NCBI GenBank assembly: GCA_028824685.1
Contig: JAPPCZ010000086.1
Span: 186,001-250,000 of the forward strand
Source of the DNA: Candidatus Poribacteria bacterium
GTDB taxonomy: Bacteria > Poribacteria > WGA-4E > WGA-3G
DNA length: 64,000 nt
Direction: 5' to 3'
Below, in pieces: positions 44,368 to 52,916 of this stretch. Numbering within the stretch: position 1 is the first letter of the stretch; every line of letters starts with the position of its first letter. The notes below the pieces were generated by a model. That model searched no databases, had not been told where the DNA came from, and saw only the letters and a list, made by a program, of their open reading frames with translations. A program made the position numbers and the translations under genes.

Positions 44368-45915
44368 ATGAAATTACTTATCGTAGTTATGAGTACTGTA
44401 CTATTCTTCTCACATCTAAATCTGTTTGCCGAGGTGAAACTCCCTCAAGTTTTTGGCAATAACATGGTTTTACAACGGGATATGCCTACACCAATTTGGG
44501 GTTGGGCAAGTCCAGGAGAAGAAATTTCTATTTCTTTAGTCAGATTTGATGGTGAAGTTATTTACTCGGATACCAAGGTTTCTGATGAAAATGGTGATTG
44601 GAAATTTATTTTCCCAGCCACACCAGCCGGTGGTCCGTATAGAGTTACTGTTGGTGGAAGTGACACTATTGAAGTGACAAATATCATTAAACTTACAGAT
44701 ATCCTTTTTGGTGAAGTATGGGTTTGCTCTGGACAGTCAAACATGGAGTGGTCAGTTAATATATCAAATGACAGAGATGCGGAGATCGCAGCAGCAAATT
44801 ATCCGAACATACGGTTGTTCCATATACCGAAAGAAACTTCAGGTGTACCTGTCTTAGATGTAAATGCGCAATGGCGTGCGACTACTCCTGAGACCGTTAG
44901 GCATTTCTCTGCTGTGGCATACTATTTTGGTAGACATCTTCACAAAGAACTTGATGTGCCGATTGGGTTAATCAATACCTCTTGGGGTGGAAGTCGTATT
45001 GAACCGTGGACACCACCTGAAGGATTCGCTTCTGTTCCTGCGTTAACCTCAATATCTGAAGAGATTCAAGATATTGATAAAGACTTTCGGATGCAGCTTC
45101 CGCAAAAGATACAAGAGATTGAAACTTGGATCACAGAGACCCGGGAAGCATTGGAAAACAGTGGTACTATCTTTGAGATGCCTCAGGTTGTCCATCCCTT
45201 GAGTAATGGCGGAAGACCGACAGCAATGTACAACAACATGATATATCCAATTGTGCCTTTTGCAATCCGTGGCGCGCTTTGGTATCAAGGTGAGTCAAAC
45301 ATGGGTGAAGGCATGATGTATCATGAAAAGATGAAGGCACTTATCAACGGATGGCGAGAGGTTTGGAAACAAGGTGATTTTCCGTTCTATTTCGTCCAAC
45401 TTGCACCATTTAACTATGGCGGCGATGATACGGCGCGTCTGGCAAGATTGTGGGAGGCGCAAACTGCCACATTAGCATTACCGAACACCGGCATGGTTGT
45501 AACAACTGACATTGGTAACATCAGGGATATCCATCCACGAAATAAGCAGGACGTTGGTTTGCGGCTTGCCTTATGGGCGCTCGCGAAAACATACAATAAA
45601 GACGATCTTGTCTATTCCGGTCCCTTATACAAATCAATGGAAGTTGAAGGTAGCACAATCCGCATCAGTTTTGAGCATGTGGGGAGTGGTTTGATGTCAC
45701 GAGATGATGAACCGCTGACATGGTTTCAAATTGCGGGTGAAGATAAGCAGTTTGTTGAGGCAACTGCAGTTGTTGATGGTGGGACAGTGGTTGTATCAAG
45801 TGATTCGGTTGAGTCACCTGTTGCGGTGCGGTTCGGTTGGCATCAAAATGCAGAACCGAATTTAATGAATATGGAAGGACTACCCGCATCGCCTTTCAGA
45901 ACCGATTCGTGGTAA
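44368..45915 (+). CDS. Sialate O-acetylesterase, second copy
   Basis: A 515-residue paralogue of the preceding esterase, with AAAGGA upstream and a signal peptide (LLIVVMSTVLFFSHLNLFA). The same catalytic motifs occur (VCSGQSNMEWSV, NTSWGGSRIEPW, LWYQGESNM, IRDIHPRNKQDVG). The first third is clearly diverged, including a short insertion (IKLTDILFGEV), while the C-terminal block from the Lys-Ser-Met region to the end is nearly the same as its neighbour. Two copies may have different substrate range. The gene ends in a bidirectional hairpin before a convergent propeller gene. Confidence 0.9.
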   Translation: MKLLIVVMSTVLFFSHLNLFAEVKLPQVFGNNMVLQRDMPTPIWGWASPGEEISISLVRFDGEVIYSDTKVSDENGDWKFIFPATPAGGPYRVTVGGSDTIEVTNIIKLTDILFGEVWVCSGQSNMEWSVNISNDRDAEIAAANYPNIRLFHIPKETSGVPVLDVNAQWRATTPETVRHFSAVAYYFGRHLHKELDVPIGLINTSWGGSRIEPWTPPEGFASVPALTSISEEIQDIDKDFRMQLPQKIQEIETWITETREALENSGTIFEMPQVVHPLSNGGRPTAMYNNMIYPIVPFAIRGALWYQGESNMGEGMMYHEKMKALINGWREVWKQGDFPFYFVQLAPFNYGGDDTARLARLWEAQTATLALPNTGMVVTTDIGNIRDIHPRNKQDVGLRLALWALAKTYNKDDLVYSGPLYKSMEVEGSTIRISFEHVGSGLMSRDDEPLTWFQIAGEDKQFVEATAVVDGGTVVVSSDSVESPVAVRFGWHQNAEPNLMNMEGLPASPFRTDSW

Positions 45916-45934
45916 AGGTTTTTTCTAAACTTAA

Positions 45935-45960
45935 TAGGCGCGGTTTTAAACCCGCGCCTA
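45935..45960. terminator. Bidirectional hairpin between convergent genes
   Basis: A 9-bp GC-rich stem (TAGGCGCGG / CCGCGCCTA) with an 8-base loop lies between the plus-strand esterase (ends 45915) and the minus-strand propeller (ends 45975). There is no long T-run, so it could also be a short palindromic repeat. Confidence 0.5.
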
Positions 45961-45974
45961 CAATAGCGATGTCT

Positions 45975-46997
45975 TTATTTCTTCATCTGTCCCCACTGTG
46001 TTACTATCTTGCCTGTAGGACTAACTGATAACGTGCGATTTAACCAATTTGGTTCGCCATCATAACCCACCTGATTGGTAAGATTTATAATTTCATGAGT
46101 GGCAATATTATATTTATAGATTTCAGCATCTCCACCCCAACGTTGCTGTGAAGCTGAGAAAACAAATTCTTTGCTATTCGGAGACCAACCTGTTGTAAAA
46201 CTTATTGACCATTCTTCAGGAATAGTCAGTTTCGGTTGATCAAAACCTTCCACGCTCACTATAACTAATCGGTCTGTCATCCCTAAGAGAATGTCCAGTA
46301 CAAAGAGAGGTTTTTTCGGATCAAGATTTGCAGCTACCTCTTCCATACTTATCTCATGATATAGAATAAACTTTCCATCTGGTGACCAACGAGGACGATT
46401 TTCAGAAAGATTAGGTTTTACAGGTATAATTGGCTTCGCTTTCTTAGTTTGGATATTTATCATGTAAATTGTTCCACCTTGCCCAAACGAATACTGTTCA
46501 TACGCGATATATTTCCCATCAGGGGACCAGGTCGGGTCATTTGCAGAGCCGTTAATACCTTTGTTGTTGGTGAGTTGCTCAACCTCACCGCTGGAAATGT
46601 CAATTATATGGATTTCATTTCTTCCAGTACGGTTGCTCGTGAATGCGATACTTTGTCCATCGGGTGACCAAGCGGTGCTGCCATCTCTCGCGGGGTGCTT
46701 GGTCAAATTTCGTTGATTACTTCCATCAGCATCCATTATGATAATGTCAAACTGTTTGTTTCTAATATCTGCATCTATATCTCTTGTAAAAGCGATCTGT
46801 TTTCCATCTGGCGACCAAACAGGATTTTTTTCAAAGAACTGGTTTTCTGTTAGTCTTTGGACACGGCTTCCGTTGTCGTTCATCACATAGATTTCACGCG
46901 TTCCATCTCGGGTAGACGTAAAGACGATTTTTGCCTGCGCGAGTGTTGTAATGAGCAGAATGAAAACGCTTGTAATCCATAATATCTGTTTGAACAT
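45975..46997 (-). CDS. Exported TolB-like PD40 propeller protein with W-G-x-M-K tail
   Basis: About 340 residues from ATG 46997, where the signal peptide begins (ILWITSVFILLITTLAQA); upstream in-frame residues lack it. Residues of about 22-325 are PD40/TolB-like blades (PVWSPDGKQIAFTRD, TAWSPDGQSIAFTSNR, PTWSPDGKYIAYEQ, PRWSPDGKFILYHE), forming a six-bladed propeller. The final residues SPTGKIVTQWGQMKK match the tail found on three other secreted proteins here. It is a likely periplasmic binding scaffold; pal/tol genes are not adjacent, so a TolB assignment is not made. A mobile-type inverted-repeat element lies immediately upstream. Confidence 0.85.
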   Translation of the reverse strand: MFKQILWITSVFILLITTLAQAKIVFTSTRDGTREIYVMNDNGSRVQRLTENQFFEKNPVWSPDGKQIAFTRDIDADIRNKQFDIIIMDADGSNQRNLTKHPARDGSTAWSPDGQSIAFTSNRTGRNEIHIIDISSGEVEQLTNNKGINGSANDPTWSPDGKYIAYEQYSFGQGGTIYMINIQTKKAKPIIPVKPNLSENRPRWSPDGKFILYHEISMEEVAANLDPKKPLFVLDILLGMTDRLVIVSVEGFDQPKLTIPEEWSISFTTGWSPNSKEFVFSASQQRWGGDAEIYKYNIATHEIINLTNQVGYDGEPNWLNRTLSVSPTGKIVTQWGQMKK

Positions 46998-47018
46998 GGC
47001 AAAATTTATCCTAAAATT

Positions 47019-47291
47019 ACGTGAGTTCGGTATAAAGACCTGAAGAATTCCATATCTTTTCTCCGTATTTACGTTATATAAAGATTTTAGAGTTTTTAGA
47101 GTCAATCGGAAAATGATAGGATTTTGTAATGTGCTACGATCCTTTGTTATGACTGGATCGGTAGGCTTATTATGACTAAAACAATCATATTTGACTCTAA
47201 AAATTCGGTACTATTTTAGTATACAAAATAACAATAGTTTTTAGGAGACATATTCTGCCGATTCCGAAAGTTGCTTATACCGAACTCACGT
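47019..47291. mobile_element. MITE-like element with ACGTGAGTTCGG termini, 273 bp
   Basis: A perfect 17-base terminal inverted repeat (ACGTGAGTTCGGTATAA at 47019-47035, complement at 47275-47291) bounds a non-coding region with an internal imperfect inverted pair (AGAGTCAATC.../GACTCTAAAAA). It starts 22 bases upstream of the PD40 gene. These termini differ from the TTTATAGT family. Confidence 0.7.
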
Positions 47292-47306
47292 TAAAATTGT
47301 AAGAGG

Positions 47307-48245
47307 TTATGCTGCCAATGCTGCAAATATTGCTTTGATGTAACCAACTGAGTAGGCTAACCCTACATTACCTTCTAACCTTGGAATATGGTCTGCATTG
47401 ATACACCCGTCAAATCCGACCTTTTGTAGTTCTCGCACAATTTTGAACATATTCATATCACCATCGTCAAGGAGCGTCTCCTCAAATGCACCTGCTGTTG
47501 CAAGACTGCCGCGAACGTTTCGCAGGTGAACCATAAAGATACGCCTTTTGCGACCGTAATTGTTAATTTCGTCAAGCACAATTGCACTTCCCCCTGCTTC
47601 CGCACGAGTGCCACAACAGTAAAGGTAACCGACATTCCTGCTTGGAAAGGCATCAATCACTCGATGAAATCCGAGACCGCCGAGAGGTGTATCTGGGTTC
47701 GGCACATCTGATGGGTGAATCGCAAGTTTAATGTCGTGTTCATCAGCAATAGGCACCAACGCTCCGTAGACTTCGCAGAAACGTTTCCACCATTCCTCAA
47801 GTTCTTCCATTGTCGGGATGGGAGGAGGATTTTGTGTTGCTGCACGGCTTTCTCCGCGCGAGATATAACCACCACGATGTACAGCAGAATAACGTGTCAT
47901 TAGAAAATCAAAAGTATCACCCCAGAACCGTTGTCGTGCGATAGGCACGCCTGCTTCGGCAAATACCTTGAGTGCGTTGCACGTATTTTCTAATTCCTTT
48001 TCGCTATTGGGTTGTCCTTTCATAAACTTTTCTGTGATGTTGGGAAGAGTCACCCGATTGATGTCCAAACCGTAAGACCGAATCTGCTTTTTCATTTTCA
48101 ACAGTTCGTCCAAATCGGGGTAACCTTGTTCGCTAACACCGGGGAAAGACCCACCATTGCCAAAATCAATACAGTCAGCACCAAGTTGTGTAACCTGTTT
48201 CAGATAGGTATCTGAAAGTCCACCATCCCATACAGATATTTTCAT
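47307..48245 (-). CDS. Mannonate dehydratase (UxuA)-like TIM-barrel
   Basis: About 312 residues from ATG 48245, with GAGG 8 bases upstream; a GTG nine bases earlier is less likely. The sequence matches the UxuA pattern: HPSDVPNPDTPLGGLGFHRV, GYLYCCGTRAEAGG, FMVHLRNVRGSL and the DGDMNMFKIVRELQKVGFDG segment, then NADHIPRL and GYIKAIFAAL. It is somewhat shorter than the E. coli enzyme. Typical UxuA dehydrates mannonate to 2-keto-3-deoxygluconate. It is 12 bases downstream of a Gfo/Idh gene in one operon, which fits conversion of a uronate or related acid by oxidation then dehydration. Specific substrate not proven. Confidence 0.85.
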   Translation of the reverse strand: MKISVWDGGLSDTYLKQVTQLGADCIDFGNGGSFPGVSEQGYPDLDELLKMKKQIRSYGLDINRVTLPNITEKFMKGQPNSEKELENTCNALKVFAEAGVPIARQRFWGDTFDFLMTRYSAVHRGGYISRGESRAATQNPPPIPTMEELEEWWKRFCEVYGALVPIADEHDIKLAIHPSDVPNPDTPLGGLGFHRVIDAFPSRNVGYLYCCGTRAEAGGSAIVLDEINNYGRKRRIFMVHLRNVRGSLATAGAFEETLLDDGDMNMFKIVRELQKVGFDGCINADHIPRLEGNVGLAYSVGYIKAIFAALAA

Positions 48246-48257
48246 TCTTTTCACCTC

Positions 48258-49262
48258 TTATAACGGTAATGCAACAGGTTCTCCGATTTCAACGGATTTA
48301 TACGCTGCTAAGGCAATTTCAACTGCAGCACGCCCATCAGCACCAGTAATCGGTGGCGGTGTGTCATTCCGAACTGCGTCTACAAAAACGCGAATTTCTT
48401 GCTGGACAGGCGGCGGCACCTGAATATCGCTAATCTTAATGCTTCTCCCTTCACTTTCAAAAGGTTTTATTTGGATTGCGGCATCGCCACCCCAAATTTG
48501 TGGGAAGTATATGGAACCTTTTTCACAATCAACTCTTCCACCGTAACCTCCAACTGCAGCAGCATGGCTGGAATGAAGTAATCCTACAGCCCCGTTTTTA
48601 AAGTTTAACGATGCAAGCACTACATCTGGATAATCTGTATGTTCATGTATGTATTGTCCACCGACTCCGTACACCTTTGAGACATCACCACATGTCCATC
48701 GCATAAAGTCTATCTCATGGGCATTTATTTCCATAAGACTTCCACCAGATTTTTCACGTACCAAACGCCACGGGACTCTATTTCCACCTCCCCACGGCCC
48801 ACCAATTCGATGCACCATCATGTTGGCCGGTGCGCCAAGTTCACCACTATGTACTATTTCTCGAACTTTGGAATGCGTGGCATGGTAACGACAGACTAAA
48901 CCGATTGTGAGTTTAGTATCGTTTTCTGATGCCGCAGTGATCATCGCATCACAATCTTCCAATGTGGGTGCCATCGGTTTTTCTGAGAAAACATGCTTCC
49001 CCGCATTCGCAGCATCAACTGCCATCTGTGCATGTAGAAACGGAGGTGAAGCAATGAGTACCGCCTGAATGTTGTCATTCGCCAATAATTCATGATAATC
49101 TGTCGTGTATTTTGTGTTGAGGTTATCTGCAAGTGTTTTCGCCAATTCCCCTTGTAGGTCACTGACACAGATAACCTCTATGCCTTCAACAGCGTGTGCG
49201 CCATTTGCGAGGCTTCTGCCCATGCCGCCGCATCCGATAACACCAATCCCGATGTTTTCCAT
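48258..49262 (-). CDS. Gfo/Idh/MocA family oxidoreductase
   Basis: About 334 residues from ATG 49262, with GGAG 6 bases upstream; an ATG at 49274 would only add four residues. The nucleotide motif GIGVIGCGGMGRSLANG, the EKP motif (HVFSEKPMAPTLEDCDAM) and EINAHEIDFMRWTCG are typical. It is the first gene of a two-gene operon with the UxuA-like dehydratase. Predicted role: oxidation or reduction of a sugar acid feeding the next step. Its upstream gap contains the neighbouring lipoprotein gene on the same strand. Confidence 0.93.
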   Translation of the reverse strand: MENIGIGVIGCGGMGRSLANGAHAVEGIEVICVSDLQGELAKTLADNLNTKYTTDYHELLANDNIQAVLIASPPFLHAQMAVDAANAGKHVFSEKPMAPTLEDCDAMITAASENDTKLTIGLVCRYHATHSKVREIVHSGELGAPANMMVHRIGGPWGGGNRVPWRLVREKSGGSLMEINAHEIDFMRWTCGDVSKVYGVGGQYIHEHTDYPDVVLASLNFKNGAVGLLHSSHAAAVGGYGGRVDCEKGSIYFPQIWGGDAAIQIKPFESEGRSIKISDIQVPPPVQQEIRVFVDAVRNDTPPPITGADGRAAVEIALAAYKSVEIGEPVALPL

Positions 49263-49433
49263 AAATTTCTCCATAATTTATACAAAAGTTTGGACAATCT
49301 CTATCTGATTCATGTAGAGTTTCAAGTATTAATTATCTGATTATTCTGCAAACTTTATACTGGGTCGCAACTTGTAGAAAATACATCAAGCAACACCAGC
49401 CGAATGAATCTGAATGTACTTACGGCATAATGT

Positions 49434-50036
49434 TCAATTTTCCAAAAGTTTCAGTTGAATAAGCAACCATTTTGCACACCACGCTTTTCCATCTACATAA
49501 GGCGGATTGTTCCCTACATCAGGAAAAGTATCGTATGTTCTCGCTCTTCTGGATTCACGCAGAAGACTGTTATACTCAGAAGGGGTAAGTTTAATGGATT
49601 CATGAATCGGCTTCTGTGTGATACTTTCTATAGCATCTATGTAAATATTATGGTATGGGTATTGACTACTATTCAACCAGGCTTCTTCTTTGCTATAGTC
49701 GGGTCCTTCCCATCCATAAGTACTGCGAAGTTTTAGCAACTGACGGCGGAGAGGTTTGAGTACAGAATCTAATCTCAAATAACCCGCGAGCAAAATAGCA
49801 GAAGTGGATCCCCGATCAACATATTTTATGATGATTTTCTCTGCAGCACTTCTGTTTTTGACGAACCAATCCAATTCTTGCGGGGAAAAATACTCATCTA
49901 CAGGATCTATAGCAAAATCGTAATAACTCAGTTTTAAGGCTAAATCAAGGACTTCTACAACATAATCAGCCTCTGGCTGCTTGTGTCCCGAACATCCTAT
50001 CATTATAAGCAATAGAAGAATTGCAACAGGCTTCAT
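49434..50036 (-). CDS. Small lipoprotein of unknown function
   Basis: A 200-residue protein with a lipoprotein signal (AILLLLIMIGC, with Ser-Gly after the Cys), so it is likely anchored to a membrane. The mature part is mostly helical with many aromatic residues (YYDFAIDPVDEYFSPQELDW; SYGWEGPDY-like). There are no further cysteine pairs besides one C in AWCAKWLL. I do not recognise a family. It is downstream of a LamG gene on the same strand and upstream of the Gfo/Idh operon; the AT-rich gap has no visible promoter. Confidence 0.7.
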   Translation of the reverse strand: MKPVAILLLLIMIGCSGHKQPEADYVVEVLDLALKLSYYDFAIDPVDEYFSPQELDWFVKNRSAAEKIIIKYVDRGSTSAILLAGYLRLDSVLKPLRRQLLKLRSTYGWEGPDYSKEEAWLNSSQYPYHNIYIDAIESITQKPIHESIKLTPSEYNSLLRESRRARTYDTFPDVGNNPPYVDGKAWCAKWLLIQLKLLEN

Positions 50037-50173
50037 TTTGTTTTTTCCTTACAACCTAATGAGAAATCAAGTGCAGGTTGGTTAGAACAAAGCGAAACTC
50101 AAAACTCAAGGACAACATGAAAATAACTCAAGACACCCAAACATATAAGGGGTGACAAATATGTTATGTTCGG

Positions 50174-51007
50174 TTATCTTCGTCTCGCCTTAATTTGTCC
50201 CCATGTAACGCTCAAATGTTTTGAAGTGGGACTCACATCAAGCCCTGTAGCCTTCATGTTTTTCTGTACTTCTGCTGCTGTGAGTGCTCGGTCATAGATA
50301 CGGAATTCATCAACATATCCCTGAATAGCATCAGCATTAACGCCATCCGTTCTATCTCCAATACAAAGTTTGAGTCCACCTTTAGGTATTTTTCCACCTG
50401 CTACTGTATGCTTTATAGCAAGTTCCCCATTGACATAGTAGTTAACATTAGAACCATCATAAGTACCTACGATATGCAGCCATTCTTCAAGCGGTATATC
50501 TTCCTGAATGAGATGTTGAGCAGCTTGTGTTGCTTTATTGTTAGCTTTGACGTAAAACCCGTGTCGATTGTCGTCATCATCGTAATAAAGCGTTATAACT
50601 TTGCTGTTAGTCGGCTGGTCATCAAGTGAAATAATACGATTCCAGCTATCGTCTAAAGCGTTTATTTTAACCCAACACTCCAGCGTGATTTCATCCCAAT
50701 CACGGTCAATTTTCGGTGGGTTTGAATCCTCCACAAGGAGGTTATCATCAGTACCGTCGAATAGGATACACTCACCAACTTTACAATCGGCAGCAGGCGC
50801 AAGCTCAGGATCACCTTTGACGACTGCTTTTAGACCAGAGAAAATATCCTCTGCCTGTTTTGCGATTTGCACCGTGTCTTTATCAAATGACCAATAGGCG
50901 ACCAGACCTTCTTCAACTGCGCCAACGATGGCATTGGCAGGATGTGCCAACACTATGACAAGTAGGAAGAGGATTGAAATTGCGTAGGATAATCTTATAT
51001 TTTGCAT
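50174..51007 (-). CDS. Exported LamG-domain protein with W-G-x-I-K tail
   Basis: A 277-residue protein with a signal peptide (ISILFLLVIVLAHPANA), and AGGAG upstream of ATG 51007. Residues of about 30-245 are one LamG/concanavalin-like domain (GLVAYWSFDKDTVQIAK, LECWVKINALDDSWNR, LEEWLHIVGTYDGSNVNYYVN, GYVDEFRIYDRALTAAEV). The C-terminus is SKHLSVTWGQIKARRR, the shared basic tail described in the findings. Predicted role: extracellular or periplasmic binding to carbohydrate or protein. It precedes the lipoprotein gene, but no operon is certain. Confidence 0.87.
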   Translation of the reverse strand: MQNIRLSYAISILFLLVIVLAHPANAIVGAVEEGLVAYWSFDKDTVQIAKQAEDIFSGLKAVVKGDPELAPAADCKVGECILFDGTDDNLLVEDSNPPKIDRDWDEITLECWVKINALDDSWNRIISLDDQPTNSKVITLYYDDDDNRHGFYVKANNKATQAAQHLIQEDIPLEEWLHIVGTYDGSNVNYYVNGELAIKHTVAGGKIPKGGLKLCIGDRTDGVNADAIQGYVDEFRIYDRALTAAEVQKNMKATGLDVSPTSKHLSVTWGQIKARRR

Positions 51008-51091
51008 CGTGATGTCTCCTTTAATGAGTTAACGATTGCTACGTTTATATTTCCTGGAAACTAACCTGACAATCAAAATATTACAAAATGT

Positions 51092-51133
51092 GCCTGCTCC
51101 GTGAAGACATATTTTGTCTACAGTGGAGCAGGC
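51092..51133 (-). terminator. Possible terminator of the crystallin-type gene
   Basis: The stem GCCTGCTCC/GGAGCAGGC (9 bp) encloses a second small stem AGACA/TGTCT. It lies about 70 bases beyond the end of the gene on the minus strand and is followed by a T-rich stretch (ACATTTTGTAATATTTT in transcript sense). Confidence 0.45.
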
Positions 51134-51201
51134 TTGAACTTGTATAAAAATCTGTGAAACTTACCTACGCTAATTCTGATGTTTTTTAATAGAACTGGCT
51201 T

Positions 51202-52593
51202 CTAAAATACATCTCGCATAGCGCGGCGACGTTCATCGGCAAGTTCGCGTACGCTTTCTTCATCAGACCGTTCGTCAAGCTGCTCAGCAACGATAGGACG
51301 ATATTGTGCTGCTTCACTTCTACGTTTAAAGAGACGGAAGTAGTCAAATCTCGTTAAAGTGGGCGGAATATTTCCGGGACAGAGCGCGTGTACTCCGACT
51401 TGTACCCGAGGCCCCATTGCAACCCGCGTAACGCCCACGCCTTTCCAATGGATTCCATCTTGACTGGCGAAAGCGGAGAACTGATTACCTCGACGTTCAA
51501 GACGTAGAAAAAGTTCACGTACATTCCGCATTCCACCCCGGGCGACAAGACCGAAACGACGGTTAACATGCCGTTCAAATCGAACATCCCCTCGGAATGC
51601 GTGTGGTCCGGAGGTTTTTTCTAATCGGAGAAACTGATTTTCATTTTTCCATATAATTAAACCACCGTGCTCTCTGAGTTGCGGTGAAATACGCATACGG
51701 GTTTCTATAGCAAAGTCCTCTGTAACCTCCATCAGGAGTCGGGGAGCATCCATATCTCCACCTCTGCCGTTTGGTCCGTGCCATAAGTCTTGTCCGGGGT
51801 CTGTCCGCATTTCAAGATAGCCTTGGCGTTCAGACCATCCGCCGCCACCTTGGGGGTCTACCCATTGCCATTCTGGACGCATATCGTTTCCGATAAATTC
51901 ATCATCAAATACCATCTCAGTGAATTCACCCGATGATGCCCATCCTTCAATTTTTATAGCCGAGATAGAATCACCAAAACTTTGTGGCAGCAGATGTAAG
52001 TTTGGCAATTCCTTCTTAAATTCTGATGGCTCCATACGAATATGCAATTTGTCACCTTCAAAATCAGGGTGTTCATAGAAGATAACTTCTGCACCATCAG
52101 GTGGAAAATCAGGACCTTTAAACATGCGGATAGACGAAATACGGTCTTCAAACCATGTGCCGCCCTGCGGGTCTCTAAGGTTCGCAATGTCTCGTAGGAT
52201 CGTAATCTTTTTCCCTCTAAATTCAACATGTTCATAACATTCAACGATCACCGGCACAGTGCCCCATTCCGGACCGACTACATCAATGGTAGAGCCGAAG
52301 TTTATTGAGGAAATCCTGTCAGCGAAGTTGAATGCTACATCATGTATGTTCGGATAAAATCCGGGACCGAGCGGCAATTTCTTTCCTTTATAGTTGACAT
52401 GTTGATAAAGAAGTGCCTTGTAATTTGGACTTCCCGAAAAATTCGGACCTTTGAAAACTCTAAGAGAGGATATGTTGTCTTGGAATCCGATCCTACCTGT
52501 ATGTGGAACCGGTTCTAAGACATATCCCATCCTACCACGAAAGTTTGTGTGTTGAAAGACCTCAACGATGAGGCGGGGTATTACAACTGGCAT
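51202..52593 (-). CDS. Beta/gamma-crystallin-like plus DUF1349-like protein
   Basis: A 463-residue protein with no signal peptide; AGGAG precedes ATG 52593. Residues of about 5-215 contain four Greek-key motifs, each ending in a calcium-binding-like D-x-I-S-S element (QDNISSLRVF, ADRISSINF, EDRISSIRMF, GDSISAIKIE). Residues of about 225-425 are a DUF1349/concanavalin-type beta sandwich (LLMEVTEDFAIETRMRI, HGGLIIWKNENQFLRLEK, RGGMRNVRELFLRLERRG, FSAFASQDGIHWKGVG). The last 35 residues are charged. The combination suggests a calcium-stabilised binding protein; location outside the cell would need a non-classical route or missed start. Confidence 0.85.
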   Translation of the reverse strand: MPVVIPRLIVEVFQHTNFRGRMGYVLEPVPHTGRIGFQDNISSLRVFKGPNFSGSPNYKALLYQHVNYKGKKLPLGPGFYPNIHDVAFNFADRISSINFGSTIDVVGPEWGTVPVIVECYEHVEFRGKKITILRDIANLRDPQGGTWFEDRISSIRMFKGPDFPPDGAEVIFYEHPDFEGDKLHIRMEPSEFKKELPNLHLLPQSFGDSISAIKIEGWASSGEFTEMVFDDEFIGNDMRPEWQWVDPQGGGGWSERQGYLEMRTDPGQDLWHGPNGRGGDMDAPRLLMEVTEDFAIETRMRISPQLREHGGLIIWKNENQFLRLEKTSGPHAFRGDVRFERHVNRRFGLVARGGMRNVRELFLRLERRGNQFSAFASQDGIHWKGVGVTRVAMGPRVQVGVHALCPGNIPPTLTRFDYFRLFKRRSEAAQYRPIVAEQLDERSDEESVRELADERRRAMRDVF

Positions 52594-52731
52594 TTTTTTC
52601 TCCTATTGTTGGTATGTTTTAATTGGTTTCTACTTACGGTTTCTTATACTTGTATTAAACTTTGGAAATTTTATATTCCTTATACGATGGCAAAGGTAAC
52701 AAAACATTTTTGGCACTAATATGAAATTTAT

Positions 52732-52809
52732 TTATAGACATTTCGCCCCTCTGGGGCTTATATCTGGGTGGTCCCACGGTCTATAAACATTTCGCCCCTC
52801 TGGGGCTAT
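52732..52809. repeat. Two TTCGCCCCTCTGGGGC palindromic repeats
   Basis: Units at about 52732-52760 and 52781-52809 share TATA(G/A)ACATTTCGCCCC and a CCCCTCTGGGG core, a diverged form of the GTCCCTACGGGAC units. Spacing is 49 bases, like the other pairs. The remaining 52594-52916 spacer contains no gene. Confidence 0.75.
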
Positions 52810-52916
52810 AGCATCCACAAAATACAAGGATTTATCTCTTAAATTGCACCTATGGTTCACTTACGTTCAACCAATTTACGGCTAAACTTAAATCCTATAT
52901 CGGATTTACAATAAAA

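Noticed and set aside
45975..46997. Assignment as TolB of the Tol-Pal system
   Set aside because: Only the PD40 propeller is shared; the N-terminal TolB domain and neighbouring tol/pal genes are absent.
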